Notes under the pieces: model-generated
Databases searched by the model: none
Seen by the model: the letters and a program-made list of their open reading frames with translations, nothing else
What the model was told of the DNA's origin: nothing
Assembly (NCBI GenBank): GCA_023433265.1
Contig: JAEZDR010000108.1
Coordinates: 1 to 40,604, forward strand
Reading direction: 5' to 3'
Source: Bacteroidota bacterium
GTDB taxonomy: Bacteria; Bacteroidota; Bacteroidia; Chitinophagales; Chitinophagaceae
DNA length: 40,604 nucleotides
In this document: positions 17,329-25,221 of the stretch, in pieces
Layout: every line of letters begins with the position of its first letter
How positions within the stretch are numbered: the first letter of the stretch is position 1
Made by a program: the position numbers and the translations under genes

Positions 17329-17336
17329 CAAAGATA
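17329..17336 (-). promoter_or_regulatory. -7 box for the acyltransferase gene
   Basis: TATCTTTG on the minus strand ends 10 bases before the GTG start. The mRNA would therefore have a leader of only a few bases. No good -33 box seen. Confidence 0.4.
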
Positions 17337-17389
17337 CTGGCTGCCTGTTAACAGCCCATATTTTGCAATTTCCTTGGGGCATTTGCCTT

Positions 17390-17397
17390 TACATTTG
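17390..17397 (+). promoter_or_regulatory. -7 box for uvrA
   Basis: TACATTTG matches TAnnTTTG exactly and ends 14 bases before the uvrA ATG. A TTTG at 17362-17365 is 24 bases upstream, slightly too far for the normal -33. Confidence 0.45.
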
Positions 17398-17411
17398 CTG
17401 CCGGAGCCTGA

Positions 17412-20297
17412 ATGAAAAACTTGGAACGAAACAGCGACCTCTTCATAGACATTTTTGGAGCACGAGAGCACAACTTAAAGGACCTCGACATAAGGATTCC
17501 TAAGAATAAGTTAGTGGTGTTTACCGGCGTAAGCGGTTCCGGAAAGTCGTCGCTTGCGTTTGATACAATTTACAATGAAGGTCAGCGTAGGTACATGGAA
17601 AGTTTCAGTGCATATGCACGACAGTTCCTTGGCAATATGGAACGGCCCGATGTAGATAAGATAACCGGCTTAAGCCCGGTAATTTCCATTGAGCAAAAGA
17701 CCACAAATAAGAATCCCCGGTCAACTGTAGGAACCATTACGGAAGTATATGATTTCTTACGCCTGCTCTTTGCCCGTGCCGGTGAAGCCTATAGCTACAA
17801 CACCGGCAAGAAGATGGTGAAGTTTAGCGAGGAGGAAATAGTAGCTAACATATTTTCAAAGTTTAAAGGCCGGAAGGTGATTTTACTTGCTCCGCTTGTA
17901 AGAGGAAGAAAGGGACACTACCGCGAACTGTTTGAAGAAATAAGAAAGAAAGGGTTTTTGAAGGTAAGGGTGGATGGAGAAATACTTGACCTTACCCCAA
18001 AGATGCAGGTAGACAGGTATAAGATTCATGACATAGAGGTTGTAGTTGACAGGCTGGAAGTAAAGGAGGAGATGCGCGTAAGGCTGAGCCAAAGTGTGCA
18101 ACAATGCCTGAAGCTTGGCAAGGACCTTATGTTTGTGAATGCGCCGGCAGCGGAAACGAAAGGCAGCAAAGAACTATTTGAAAGCCCCGGCGAGCAGGAA
18201 GCTGTGTACTCGCGACAGTTGATGTGTGCAGATACCGGTATTTCATACGAGGAGCCGTCGCCTAATTCTTTCTCCTTCAACTCGCCCTATGGTGCTTGCC
18301 CTACCTGCAAAGGCATGGGCGCAGTGTATTCGGTTAATATGGAGGCCGTAATACCAGACAGGAGTGTGAGCATTAAAGATGGTGGGGTAGCGCCGCTTGG
18401 CGAAGAGCGGGATGCCTACGTTTATAAGAACATGGCGCAAGTGGCTAAGAAGCTTAAGATAAAGCTTGACAGGCCGATTGAGGAATTAAGCGAGAAAGCG
18501 CTAAACGTAATCCTTTACGGAGATGAAGCCGGCGGAACCACGCAACTGGACGACGTAGACGATGTAACTGTAGGTACGCCCTATTACGAGTTTGAAGGAA
18601 TAGTGAATATGCTGAAGCGATGGTTTGGAGGCACCAATAGCTCCGAAGCCATGCGCGACTGGACGGAGAAATACATGCAGTTGGATACCTGTCCTACCTG
18701 CGAGGGCACACGTTTGAAGAGAGAAAGTAACTGGTTTAAAATTGACGACCATAACATAGCACAGTTGAGCGAGCTTAACCTGGATGAGCTGATGGAATGG
18801 TTTAAGGATATTGAGAGCCGGATATCCGCACGGCAGCAAGTGATAGCAAGAGATGTATTGAAAGAAATAAGAGAACGGTTATCGTTCCTTTTAGATGTGG
18901 GACTCAATTATCTCACCCTTAGCCGGCCTACCCGTTCATTAAGCGGAGGAGAAAGCCAGCGCATCAGGCTTGCCACCCAAATTGGTTCGCAGTTGCAAGG
19001 CATCACCTATATACTTGATGAGCCTTCTATTGGTTTGCATCAGCGGGATAACCAAAGGCTAATTACTGCTTTACAAAACCTCAGGAATATTGGCAACAGC
19101 GTTTTGGTGGTAGAGCATGACAAAGACATCATGATGGCGGCAGACCACCTTGTGGATATTGGTCCCAAGGCCGGTAAGTATGGTGGCAGTATTGTGGCTG
19201 CCGGTACACCGAAAGAAATACTCAAGTCGGGGTCAGAAACAGCTCAATATTTAGCGGGGAAGAAAAATATTGCCATTCCTGCGGAACGCAGGAAAGGGTC
19301 AGGGAAGGTGTTAAAGCTAACCGGTGCATCAGGAAATAACCTGAAGAATGTAACCGCAGAGTTTCCGCTCGGAAAGTTGATTGTGGTAACAGGGGTAAGC
19401 GGAAGTGGCAAAAGCACCTTGATAAATGAAACGCTTTATCCCATCCTGTCGCAACATTGTTACAACAGCAAACAAGCCCCCATGCCTTATAAAAAGGTAG
19501 ACGGGCTGGACCATGTAGATAAAGTAATAGAGATAGATCAATCACCGATAGGGAGGACTCCAAGAAGCAATCCTGCAACCTATTGTGGCTTCTTTACCGA
19601 GATAAGAACCCTGTTTGCTTCGGTACCTGAAGCCAAGATACGTGGTTATAATGCAGGCCGGTTTTCGTTTAACGTGAAGGGTGGGCGTTGTGATGTTTGT
19701 GAAGGGGGCGGCATGCGGGTGATTGAGATGAACTTTCTTCCTGATGTGTACGTGCACTGCGAAAAGTGTAATGGCAGGCGCTACAACAGGGAAACGCTGG
19801 AGATACGTTACAAAGGCAAGTCGATAAGTGATGTGCTGAACATGACGGTGGATGAGGCTTGTGAGTTTTTTAGTTCGATTCCTTACCTGTATAGAAAGAT
19901 AAAGGTGCTGCAGGACGTTGGGCTGGGTTACATAACCCTTGGACAAAGCGCCGTAACCCTTAGCGGAGGTGAAGCACAAAGAGTGAAGCTGGCTACTGAA
20001 CTGGGTAAGAAAGACACAGGAAAGACATTTTATATACTGGATGAACCCACAACGGGCTTGCACTTCCAGGACATACAACATTTGCTGGAGGTGTTGTATA
20101 AATTGGTTGACAGAGGCAACACAGTGCTCGTAATAGAACACAACCTCGATGTAATAAAAGTTGCGGACCATATTATAGACCTCGGGCCGGAGGGAGGCAA
20201 TGGAGGGGGAGAGCTATTATTCAAAGGCACACCGGAAGAGATGGTTGCTAAGGCCAAAACCCATACGGCAAAATTCCTCAAACCAGAGATGAAGTAG
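17412..20297 (+). CDS. uvrA: Excinuclease ABC subunit A
   Basis: A 961-residue DNA damage-recognition ATPase of nucleotide excision repair, which loads UvrB at lesions. Two ABC modules are visible: Walker A GVSGSGKSS (K45) with signature LSGGESQRIRLA (about 515), and Walker A GVSGSGKST (K667) with signature LSGGEAQRVKLA near residue 855. The zinc sites are intact: CPTCKGMG and CPTCEGTR in the first half, and CDVCEGGG with CEKCNGRRYN in the second. Length and domain order are those of a normal UvrA. It has no operon partner here; the next gene is convergent. Confidence 0.98.
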   Translation: MKNLERNSDLFIDIFGAREHNLKDLDIRIPKNKLVVFTGVSGSGKSSLAFDTIYNEGQRRYMESFSAYARQFLGNMERPDVDKITGLSPVISIEQKTTNKNPRSTVGTITEVYDFLRLLFARAGEAYSYNTGKKMVKFSEEEIVANIFSKFKGRKVILLAPLVRGRKGHYRELFEEIRKKGFLKVRVDGEILDLTPKMQVDRYKIHDIEVVVDRLEVKEEMRVRLSQSVQQCLKLGKDLMFVNAPAAETKGSKELFESPGEQEAVYSRQLMCADTGISYEEPSPNSFSFNSPYGACPTCKGMGAVYSVNMEAVIPDRSVSIKDGGVAPLGEERDAYVYKNMAQVAKKLKIKLDRPIEELSEKALNVILYGDEAGGTTQLDDVDDVTVGTPYYEFEGIVNMLKRWFGGTNSSEAMRDWTEKYMQLDTCPTCEGTRLKRESNWFKIDDHNIAQLSELNLDELMEWFKDIESRISARQQVIARDVLKEIRERLSFLLDVGLNYLTLSRPTRSLSGGESQRIRLATQIGSQLQGITYILDEPSIGLHQRDNQRLITALQNLRNIGNSVLVVEHDKDIMMAADHLVDIGPKAGKYGGSIVAAGTPKEILKSGSETAQYLAGKKNIAIPAERRKGSGKVLKLTGASGNNLKNVTAEFPLGKLIVVTGVSGSGKSTLINETLYPILSQHCYNSKQAPMPYKKVDGLDHVDKVIEIDQSPIGRTPRSNPATYCGFFTEIRTLFASVPEAKIRGYNAGRFSFNVKGGRCDVCEGGGMRVIEMNFLPDVYVHCEKCNGRRYNRETLEIRYKGKSISDVLNMTVDEACEFFSSIPYLYRKIKVLQDVGLGYITLGQSAVTLSGGEAQRVKLATELGKKDTGKTFYILDEPTTGLHFQDIQHLLEVLYKLVDRGNTVLVIEHNLDVIKVADHIIDLGPEGGNGGGELLFKGTPEEMVAKAKTHTAKFLKPEMK

Positions 20298-20782
20298 GGG
20301 TATGCCGCCCCGTCAGCATTCTTTACGATTAATTGCATTCGCCTACGCTCTCAACTGAACAGAGTAGGGGAGGAGCGCTGTTGAAAACTGACGAATGTCA
20401 TAGAAAAAACGCAGTCGAAATCGACCAGATTCCTCCTGATTTTACTCTTTTTGAGAGGGAAATTCACTGTTGGAGACGGTATATGGATGGAATATGTACG
20501 GAATATCCCCGGAAAACCCCCGGCAAATGCTGCTTGAGAGAGGCTTTCAGCCTGCTTTAGGAAGTAGGGTAAGATGCTTTAGGTGGTAAGTAAGACACAC
20601 TGGAAGGGTAAGGAGAGATTACCGGAGTAGTAAAGAAGGATTGTTGGAATAACGCTGCAGGCGCTTTGATGTAGCAGTCTGGTATGCCGATACCTGCATC
20701 TAAGTGTTTCTCTGACGTGAATAAAACAACAAGGCCCTTATAAGCAGCAATAAGAGAAGTAAGTGATAATTGATAAGATGGG
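20298..20782. other. Gene-free stretch after uvrA
   Basis: About 485 bases with no convincing gene. One plus-strand open frame of 75 codons reads as an unlikely protein. The only structure I saw is GGTAT-GCCG-ATACC at 20681-20694, a short hairpin. No T-rich terminator is evident for uvrA. Confidence 0.5.
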
Positions 20783-21250
20783 TTAGCTGGTAGCCTCGGG
20801 AATTTGTTCTGCGAGGAAAGCGCCTTTCCTCAGGTTAATGCTATACTCCATGTAGGCTTTGAGGCAGGCAAGGAAGTTGGCCCAGCCTTCTGTATTGCCG
20901 CGCAGCCATTTGAGGTTTTCCTCACTATAGGGCTTGCCCGACTCGGTGATGGAGACAAAACATTCATCCCCCCGGTCGCGGAGTGAAATGATTACCTCAG
21001 TTTGGTTCTCGCCCTCGCCCCAGTTAAACTGAATAAGCCGGTCGGTTTCCACTTTGGTTACGCGCACCTGAAACTCCATGTCCATTTCGGGGAACTTCCA
21101 TGTAACCGTGTTGCCTTCGGTAAGAGGCCCGGAGCTCTGTGCAATAAAGTAGTTGCACATGTGATGCGGCTGTACGATGGATTGAAAAACATTCACGGTG
21201 GGTTTAAGAATATTGAGCGAAGCCTTAGCCTGGAGAAGATGGTTGGGCAT
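20783..21250 (-). CDS. SRPBCC (AHSA1-like) domain protein
   Basis: A 155-residue protein of the Bet v 1/START-like hydrophobic-pocket fold. ATG 21250 (MPNHLLQAKASLNILKP) is chosen; an in-frame ATG at 21313 adds 21 residues that fit no family start. Landmarks are the opening beta strand with a conserved Pro-x-x-x-V-F (ILKPTVNVFQSIVQP), the strand pair TWKFPEMDMEFQVRVTKVE, IQFNWGEGENQTEVIISL, and the terminal helix TEGWANFLACLKAYMEY. Proteins of this type bind lipids or small molecules or act as Hsp90 co-chaperone-like domains. Nothing here fixes the ligand. It is convergent with uvrA and divergent from the exosortase operon. Confidence 0.8.
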   Translation of the reverse strand: MPNHLLQAKASLNILKPTVNVFQSIVQPHHMCNYFIAQSSGPLTEGNTVTWKFPEMDMEFQVRVTKVETDRLIQFNWGEGENQTEVIISLRDRGDECFVSITESGKPYSEENLKWLRGNTEGWANFLACLKAYMEYSINLRKGAFLAEQIPEATS

Positions 21251-21384
21251 AGAACTTTTTTGTGGCACCAATATATAGAAAGTTTTATATGAATAGCAAT
21301 TAACTACCCCCATCTGTTGAAGCGGCAGCCGCCCTAAAAGGCACGTAAATGCTGGGTATGCCGCGCTAAGTGGTCAACTTTTTT

Positions 21385-21429
21385 GGCCCTAATTTCTGTT
21401 ATTTACAAAAGAAATTATACTTTCGGGCC
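21385..21429. other. Interrupted hairpin upstream of the exosortase operon
   Basis: GGCCC-t-AATTTCT (21385-21397) pairs with AGAAATT (21410-21416) and, after 8 unpaired bases, GGGCC (21425-21429). It lies upstream of the -7 box at 21452. It could be an operator or the end signal of something on either strand; the T-run before it (21379-21384) favours a terminator read on the minus strand only weakly. Confidence 0.3.
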
Positions 21430-21451
21430 ACTAAAATCAAGAATAGCAGCT

Positions 21452-21459
21452 TATCTTTG
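21452..21459 (+). promoter_or_regulatory. -7 box for the exosortase operon
   Basis: TATCTTTG is an exact TAnnTTTG match, 45 bases before the ATG at 21505. The -33 position (about 21427-21433) shows no TTG. Confidence 0.45.
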
Positions 21460-21504
21460 GCCACTTGTACATGGAAGGTTGTCTTTCGTTGTTATAGAAT
21501 ATTT

Positions 21505-21876
21505 ATGAGAATCAAGCTTTTAATTCTTAGTCTGTTATTTATATGCAGTGGCGCGTTTGCACAGACCGCTACGAGTAGTTCGGGAGTTAACGATCCACAG
21601 GACCCTTCACAGTCTACTTTTGATCCTAATAATACGGCAACACCAACACCATTTGGCAGTAACGATATATTTAATCCTAACGATAACATCTTTACCACCG
21701 ATGATGGTCCGGCCGATCAGGGCGATCCTCCACCATTTGATCCGGGCGTAGATGATTTTGTACCCGTTGACGGTGGCCTTAGCCTTTTATTAGCAGCCGG
21801 TTTAGGTTTGGGAGCAAAAAGGGCTTACAGGCGCTACAAAAAGAACGGGCAAGAAAATGAACCTAAAGAAGTTTAG
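21505..21876 (+). CDS. PID-CTERM-type exosortase substrate, small acidic protein
   Basis: A 123-residue secreted protein. ATG 21505 is chosen because it gives a clean signal peptide (MRIKLLILSLLFICSGAFAQ). The middle (about 21-86) has no recognisable fold and is rich in Asp, Pro, Asn and Thr. The C-terminus from Pro87 is PVDGGLSLLLAAGLGLGAKR followed by a basic tail (AYRRYKK). This is the tripartite exosortase sorting signal (short motif, hydrophobic helix, Arg/Lys cluster) of the PID-CTERM type known from Bacteroidota. The exosortase gene starts within its last 20 bases. It is probably cut after transport and fixed to the surface or to a polysaccharide. A mature chain of only about 67 residues before the motif suggests a carrier or structural role. 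Confidence 0.8.
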   Translation: MRIKLLILSLLFICSGAFAQTATSSSGVNDPQDPSQSTFDPNNTATPTPFGSNDIFNPNDNIFTTDDGPADQGDPPPFDPGVDDFVPVDGGLSLLLAAGLGLGAKRAYRRYKKNGQENEPKEV

Positions 21877-22405
21877 AGACGTTCTTGATACTATTCCAAA
21901 AAAAGTAAGGCAGTTTTTTTTACGGGCAGCAATCTTCTTTATTGTATGGAAGTTGCTCTACACATTCGTGTTGATGCCATCGGGTATTCCGAACGTATTT
22001 CTCACCAACTTTACGGCACTGGGCACTGCTGAGTTTTTAACAGCAGTGATGCAAAATCCTGCTACCGCAACCTATACGGTTAAAGCTGCATTTATTCATA
22101 CGAGCGAGGCCACAATTGGTATTGGCCATTCCTGCAATGCACTGGAAGTTTTTGTTTTATACATTGGTTTCATCTTTTGTATTCCTACCTCGTTTAAGAA
22201 GCAGTTAATCTATTGCCTGGGAGGCGTGATACTGATATACCTTGCCAATGTACTAAGGTGTGCGGGGCTTTTCTACCTGCTTTCGTTGAAATCGAACTTC
22301 TTTCACGTGGCACACAAGTACGTTTTCAAATTTGTATTGTACGCGTTAGTTTTCCTGTTATGGTATTTTTATACTAAACCAAAACCCGCAACTGTAAGTG
22401 CCTAA
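21857..22405 (+). CDS. Exosortase (Bacteroidota XrtX/XrtF-like class)
   Basis: A 182-residue multi-span membrane protein, the transpeptidase-like enzyme that processes sorting-signal proteins. It has about five hydrophobic segments. The catalytic residues are placed as in exosortases: GHSCNALEVFVLY gives Cys93, ANVLRCAGLFYL gives Arg134, and FHVAHKYVFKF gives His150 or His153. It is short, as single-domain Bacteroidota exosortases are, and lacks the extra C-terminal periplasmic domain of EpsH-type forms. It overlaps the substrate gene by 20 bases and the next gene by 8. The class name is uncertain: neighbours with a PID-CTERM protein fit the XrtX type best, but I could not compare sequences. 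Confidence 0.85.
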   Translation: MNLKKFRDVLDTIPKKVRQFFLRAAIFFIVWKLLYTFVLMPSGIPNVFLTNFTALGTAEFLTAVMQNPATATYTVKAAFIHTSEATIGIGHSCNALEVFVLYIGFIFCIPTSFKKQLIYCLGGVILIYLANVLRCAGLFYLLSLKSNFFHVAHKYVFKFVLYALVFLLWYFYTKPKPATVSA

Positions 22406-22817
22406 GGACAAGCTGCTCAAAACCTTCTTTTTGCTGGTAGTGGTTTGCACCGTGGCCTACTTTCTTAATGCTTATTCCAGGGGATTTCTTGCCAGGCTAG
22501 GTATGCCGAAGGATTACATCCGCCTTGCAAGGCATGGCTTTTACCTCGTTTGGTTGGTATTTATGATGGTGGCAGGGTATAAAGCCTTTGCTTCGGCACA
22601 AGTGAAGTGGGCAAAAGAAGTTTGGAAGATCGTTTACGTGGTTGTGATTGTTTATACGGTTGCATCGGAGGTGCTGGGATTCCTGATTCCGCAATGGGGA
22701 TTTTACATTCACAGTGCTATGGCGCACACGGCCTTTATTTTCTGCTCGCCAATCCCTTTTTTTGCACTCATGTCCATTATCAGGTGGCAGTATCCCTCGC
22801 AAAAGAAAGAAAGTTAG
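22398..22817 (+). CDS. Small exosortase-associated membrane protein
   Basis: A 139-residue protein starting at GTG 22398, which overlaps the exosortase stop. Four hydrophobic segments are visible (FFLLVVVCTVAYFL, YLVWLVFMMVAGY, IVYVVVIVYTVASEVLGF, FIFCSPIPFFALMSII). No enzyme motif is seen. Genes of this size and topology are regularly next to Bacteroidota exosortases, such as the exosortase F system-associated protein in Flavobacteria. It could be an exosortase partner or an accessory in export of the glycan. Function unknown; association by position is strong. Confidence 0.7.
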   Translation: MPKDKLLKTFFLLVVVCTVAYFLNAYSRGFLARLGMPKDYIRLARHGFYLVWLVFMMVAGYKAFASAQVKWAKEVWKIVYVVVIVYTVASEVLGFLIPQWGFYIHSAMAHTAFIFCSPIPFFALMSIIRWQYPSQKKES

Positions 22818-22839
22818 CAGAACAGACAAGTGAAACAGC

Positions 22840-24036
22840 ATGGCAAAACAACCCAGGAAAATTAAACTCGTCCGCATAACCACCGTACCTATATCGTTGC
22901 GCATGCTTATTACGGATCAGCCCGCGTACATGAACAAAGCAGGCTTTGATGTAATCCTCGTAAGTTCCGAAGGGCAGGATTGGAATTTCATTCCTAACCT
23001 ATACCAGTACAAAGTACATAAGCTAAACATGGCGAGGCAGATTAGTGTTGTACAGGATATTCTATCCCTCCTCAAACTTATCTTTTTGTTTATCCGCATC
23101 AGGCCAGATGTTGTACACTCCCATACACCCAAAGCAGGACTGCTTGCCATGTGGGCGGCTAAGCTAACGGGAGTGCCTGTACGCGTACACACACTTGCAG
23201 GCTTACCCGCGTTTACGGCTACAGGGTTAAAGAAGAAAATATTGCTGGTTGCAGAGCGCCTTACGTTTGCTGCTACCAATGAAACATGGCCTAATTCGAA
23301 AAAGCTATTGAACTATATTCTTCGAGAAAAGCTCATCGACGAGAAGAAGGCGAAGATGATACTTGAGGGGTCTAGCAATGGCATTGACATCAGCCGTTAC
23401 TCACTTTACGCTGTATCGCGGCAGCGATTGAAAGAGATTGCTGCCAAACATGGAATAGATGAAAGCAACTTCTGCTTCCTTGCTGTAGGCAGGATGGTGA
23501 ATGACAAGGGAATTAAAGAACTGGTGAATGCTTTTGTAGCCCTCCACACCAGTAATGACAGGTTAAGACTTTTGCTGTTAGGGCCGTTTGAAACGGCTGA
23601 TGCGTTACCTGCAGAAGTAGTGAACACCATAAAAAAGCACGCGGCTATAAAGCATGTGGATTGGAGCGACGAAGTGGACCACTATATGGCGCTTTCCAAT
23701 TGTTTTGTACACGCGTCGCACAGAGAGGGTTTTCCAAACGTAGTGTTACAGGCAGGGGCAATGGGTACGCCAATTGTTTGTTCGGATATTCCGGGCAATA
23801 CAGACATTGTTGAAACCGAGGCAGAAGGATACCTGTTCAAAGTTAAGGATGAGGCGGAACTTCGCGCAAAGATGCTGGAGGTGCTGAAAGATTACAACAC
23901 GGCGCTTGGCAAGGCTGCCCTACTGAAAGAGAAAGTGGTAAAGAACTATGACAGGCGTGCGGTGCATGGTGCCATTAAACAGCGCTATATTGAACTTCTA
24001 AAACAAAAGGGCATAGATGTATCCACGCTTGTTTAA
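22840..24036 (+). CDS. GT4-family glycosyltransferase, PglA-like
   Basis: A 398-residue GT-B fold enzyme that transfers a sugar from a nucleotide donor to a lipid-linked acceptor. The N-terminal part (RITTVPISLRMLITDQPAYM, GFDVILVSSEGQDW, VHSHTPKAGLLAMWAAKLTG) is the acceptor-binding domain typical of glycosyltransferases acting after PglC. The donor-binding half shows the GT4 pattern, including HREGFPNVVLQAGAMGTPIV with Glu296 and the FLAVGRMVNDKGIKELVNAF block. Context with sugar transferase, PglD, PglE and PglF homologues suggests it adds the second sugar, as PglA does in Campylobacter. The sugar is not known from sequence. The last 20 bases overlap the next gene. Confidence 0.85.
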   Translation: MAKQPRKIKLVRITTVPISLRMLITDQPAYMNKAGFDVILVSSEGQDWNFIPNLYQYKVHKLNMARQISVVQDILSLLKLIFLFIRIRPDVVHSHTPKAGLLAMWAAKLTGVPVRVHTLAGLPAFTATGLKKKILLVAERLTFAATNETWPNSKKLLNYILREKLIDEKKAKMILEGSSNGIDISRYSLYAVSRQRLKEIAAKHGIDESNFCFLAVGRMVNDKGIKELVNAFVALHTSNDRLRLLLLGPFETADALPAEVVNTIKKHAAIKHVDWSDEVDHYMALSNCFVHASHREGFPNVVLQAGAMGTPIVCSDIPGNTDIVETEAEGYLFKVKDEAELRAKMLEVLKDYNTALGKAALLKEKVVKNYDRRAVHGAIKQRYIELLKQKGIDVSTLV

Positions 24037-24625
24037 GCCTTTGATCGATTTCCTGTTTGCGCTAATAGCATTGTTGCTGTTATGGCCGGTGATACTCATC
24101 CTAACCATCTTCCTTGCTATTGCCAATGATGGCAAACCTTTCTTTTTTCAAAACAGGATAGGAAAGGGTAACCGGCAGTTCAGGATCATGAAGTTTAAGA
24201 CGATGAATGACCGGAGAGACGCATCGGGCAACCTGCTGAGCGACAGCGAACGCTTAACGAAGGTGGGCAGGTTTGTTAGAAAAACATCGCTGGATGAACT
24301 ACCCCAATTAATTAATATACTGAAGGGCGACATGAGCCTGGTGGGACCAAGACCGTTGCTGCCTGAATATTTACCCTTGTATAACGAGGAACAACGGCGC
24401 AGGCATGAAGTTGTACCCGGAATAACAGGGTGGACACAGGTGAAGGGACGCAATGCGTTAAGCTGGCAGCAGAAGTTTGCTTATGACGTTTGGTATGTGA
24501 AACACCAAAGCTTCTTATTGGATATGAAGATTATCTTTCTCACATTTGCGAAAGTGTTGAAGAGTGAGGGGATAAGTGCAGAAGGATCTGCCACGATGGA
24601 GAAATTTAAAGGCAACGAGGTATGA
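24017..24625 (+). CDS. Monotopic sugar-1-phosphate transferase, PglC-like
   Basis: A 202-residue small phosphoglycosyl transferase that starts glycan assembly by moving a phosphosugar from UDP-sugar to polyprenyl phosphate at the inner face of the membrane. The first 35 residues are a re-entrant hydrophobic helix with the helix-breaking Pro24. The catalytic Asp-Glu dyad lies at D93-E94 in SLDELPQL, the same numbers as in Campylobacter PglC. Other landmarks are FRIMKFKTM, DMSLVGPRPLLPEYL, and VVPGITGWTQVKGRNAL. The length matches PglC, not the longer WbaP type. The most probable donor is UDP-diacetylbacillosamine, given the next three genes. Confidence 0.9.
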   Translation: MYPRLFKPLIDFLFALIALLLLWPVILILTIFLAIANDGKPFFFQNRIGKGNRQFRIMKFKTMNDRRDASGNLLSDSERLTKVGRFVRKTSLDELPQLINILKGDMSLVGPRPLLPEYLPLYNEEQRRRHEVVPGITGWTQVKGRNALSWQQKFAYDVWYVKHQSFLLDMKIIFLTFAKVLKSEGISAEGSATMEKFKGNEV

Positions 24626-25221
24626 TTTATATAATGGGCGCGGGAGGACATGCAAAGGTGGTAGCAGACATTCTGGAGTCCTGCCATTTTAGTGTTGCGG
24701 GATTCTTTGACAATGATGTTGCTAAAACCATCTGGAGCTACCCCACGTACCAATGGCCCGGTCCTTTCATAATAAACGAGGACACACTTGTGTTGGCGAT
24801 AGGTTCAAATGAAACCAGGCAAAAGCTAAGTACTGCCTTACAGGCAAAATTTGTAAAGGCTATTCACCCGGCAGCAACTGTAGCCAGAAGGGTGATAGTG
24901 GGAGAAGGAACAGTGATAATGGCTGGCGCCACTATTAACACCGATACAACGATAGGAAAACATTGCATCATTAATACGAGTGCTTCAGTAGATCATGATT
25001 GCAGCATCGGCGATTTTGTTCATATATCGCCCAATGCTACACTGAGCGGAACCGTACGTGTGGGCCACCTTAGCCATATAGGTGCGGGAGCCACCGTGAT
25101 TCAAAACATTACTATAGGTTCAAACGTTACTATAGGCGCTGGGGCGGTGGTAGTAAGCGATATCCCTGATAATTGCGTGGCTGTAGGGTGCCCCGCCAAA
25201 ATAATTAAAACGAAAAATTAA
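24622..25221 (+). CDS. PglD/NeuD-family acetyltransferase
   Basis: A 199-residue enzyme that acetylates the 4-amino group of the UDP-4-amino-sugar made by the next gene product. The N-terminus is a Rossmann-like domain with the glycine-rich GAGGHAKVVADIL (6-18). The rest is a left-handed beta-helix of hexapeptide repeats (VIVGEGTVIMAGATINTDTT and so on). The catalytic His falls at H125 (SASVDHDCSIGD), where PglD has it. It overlaps pglC-like and pglE-like frames by 4 and 1 bases, so translation is coupled. Confidence 0.88.
   Translation: MIYIMGAGGHAKVVADILESCHFSVAGFFDNDVAKTIWSYPTYQWPGPFIINEDTLVLAIGSNETRQKLSTALQAKFVKAIHPAATVARRVIVGEGTVIMAGATINTDTTIGKHCIINTSASVDHDCSIGDFVHISPNATLSGTVRVGHLSHIGAGATVIQNITIGSNVTIGAGAVVVSDIPDNCVAVGCPAKIIKTKN

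Noticed and set aside
19542..20171. 209-codon minus-strand frame inside uvrA
   Set aside because: It is the antisense of a strongly conserved uvrA frame; the translation is low in acidic residues and shows no motif.
20333..20560. 75-codon open frame after uvrA
   Set aside because: No start signal, no recognisable motif, and composition unlike the neighbouring genes.
21370..21504. Longer start for the PID-CTERM protein
   Set aside because: The extra 45 residues precede a perfect signal peptide and overlap the -7 box.
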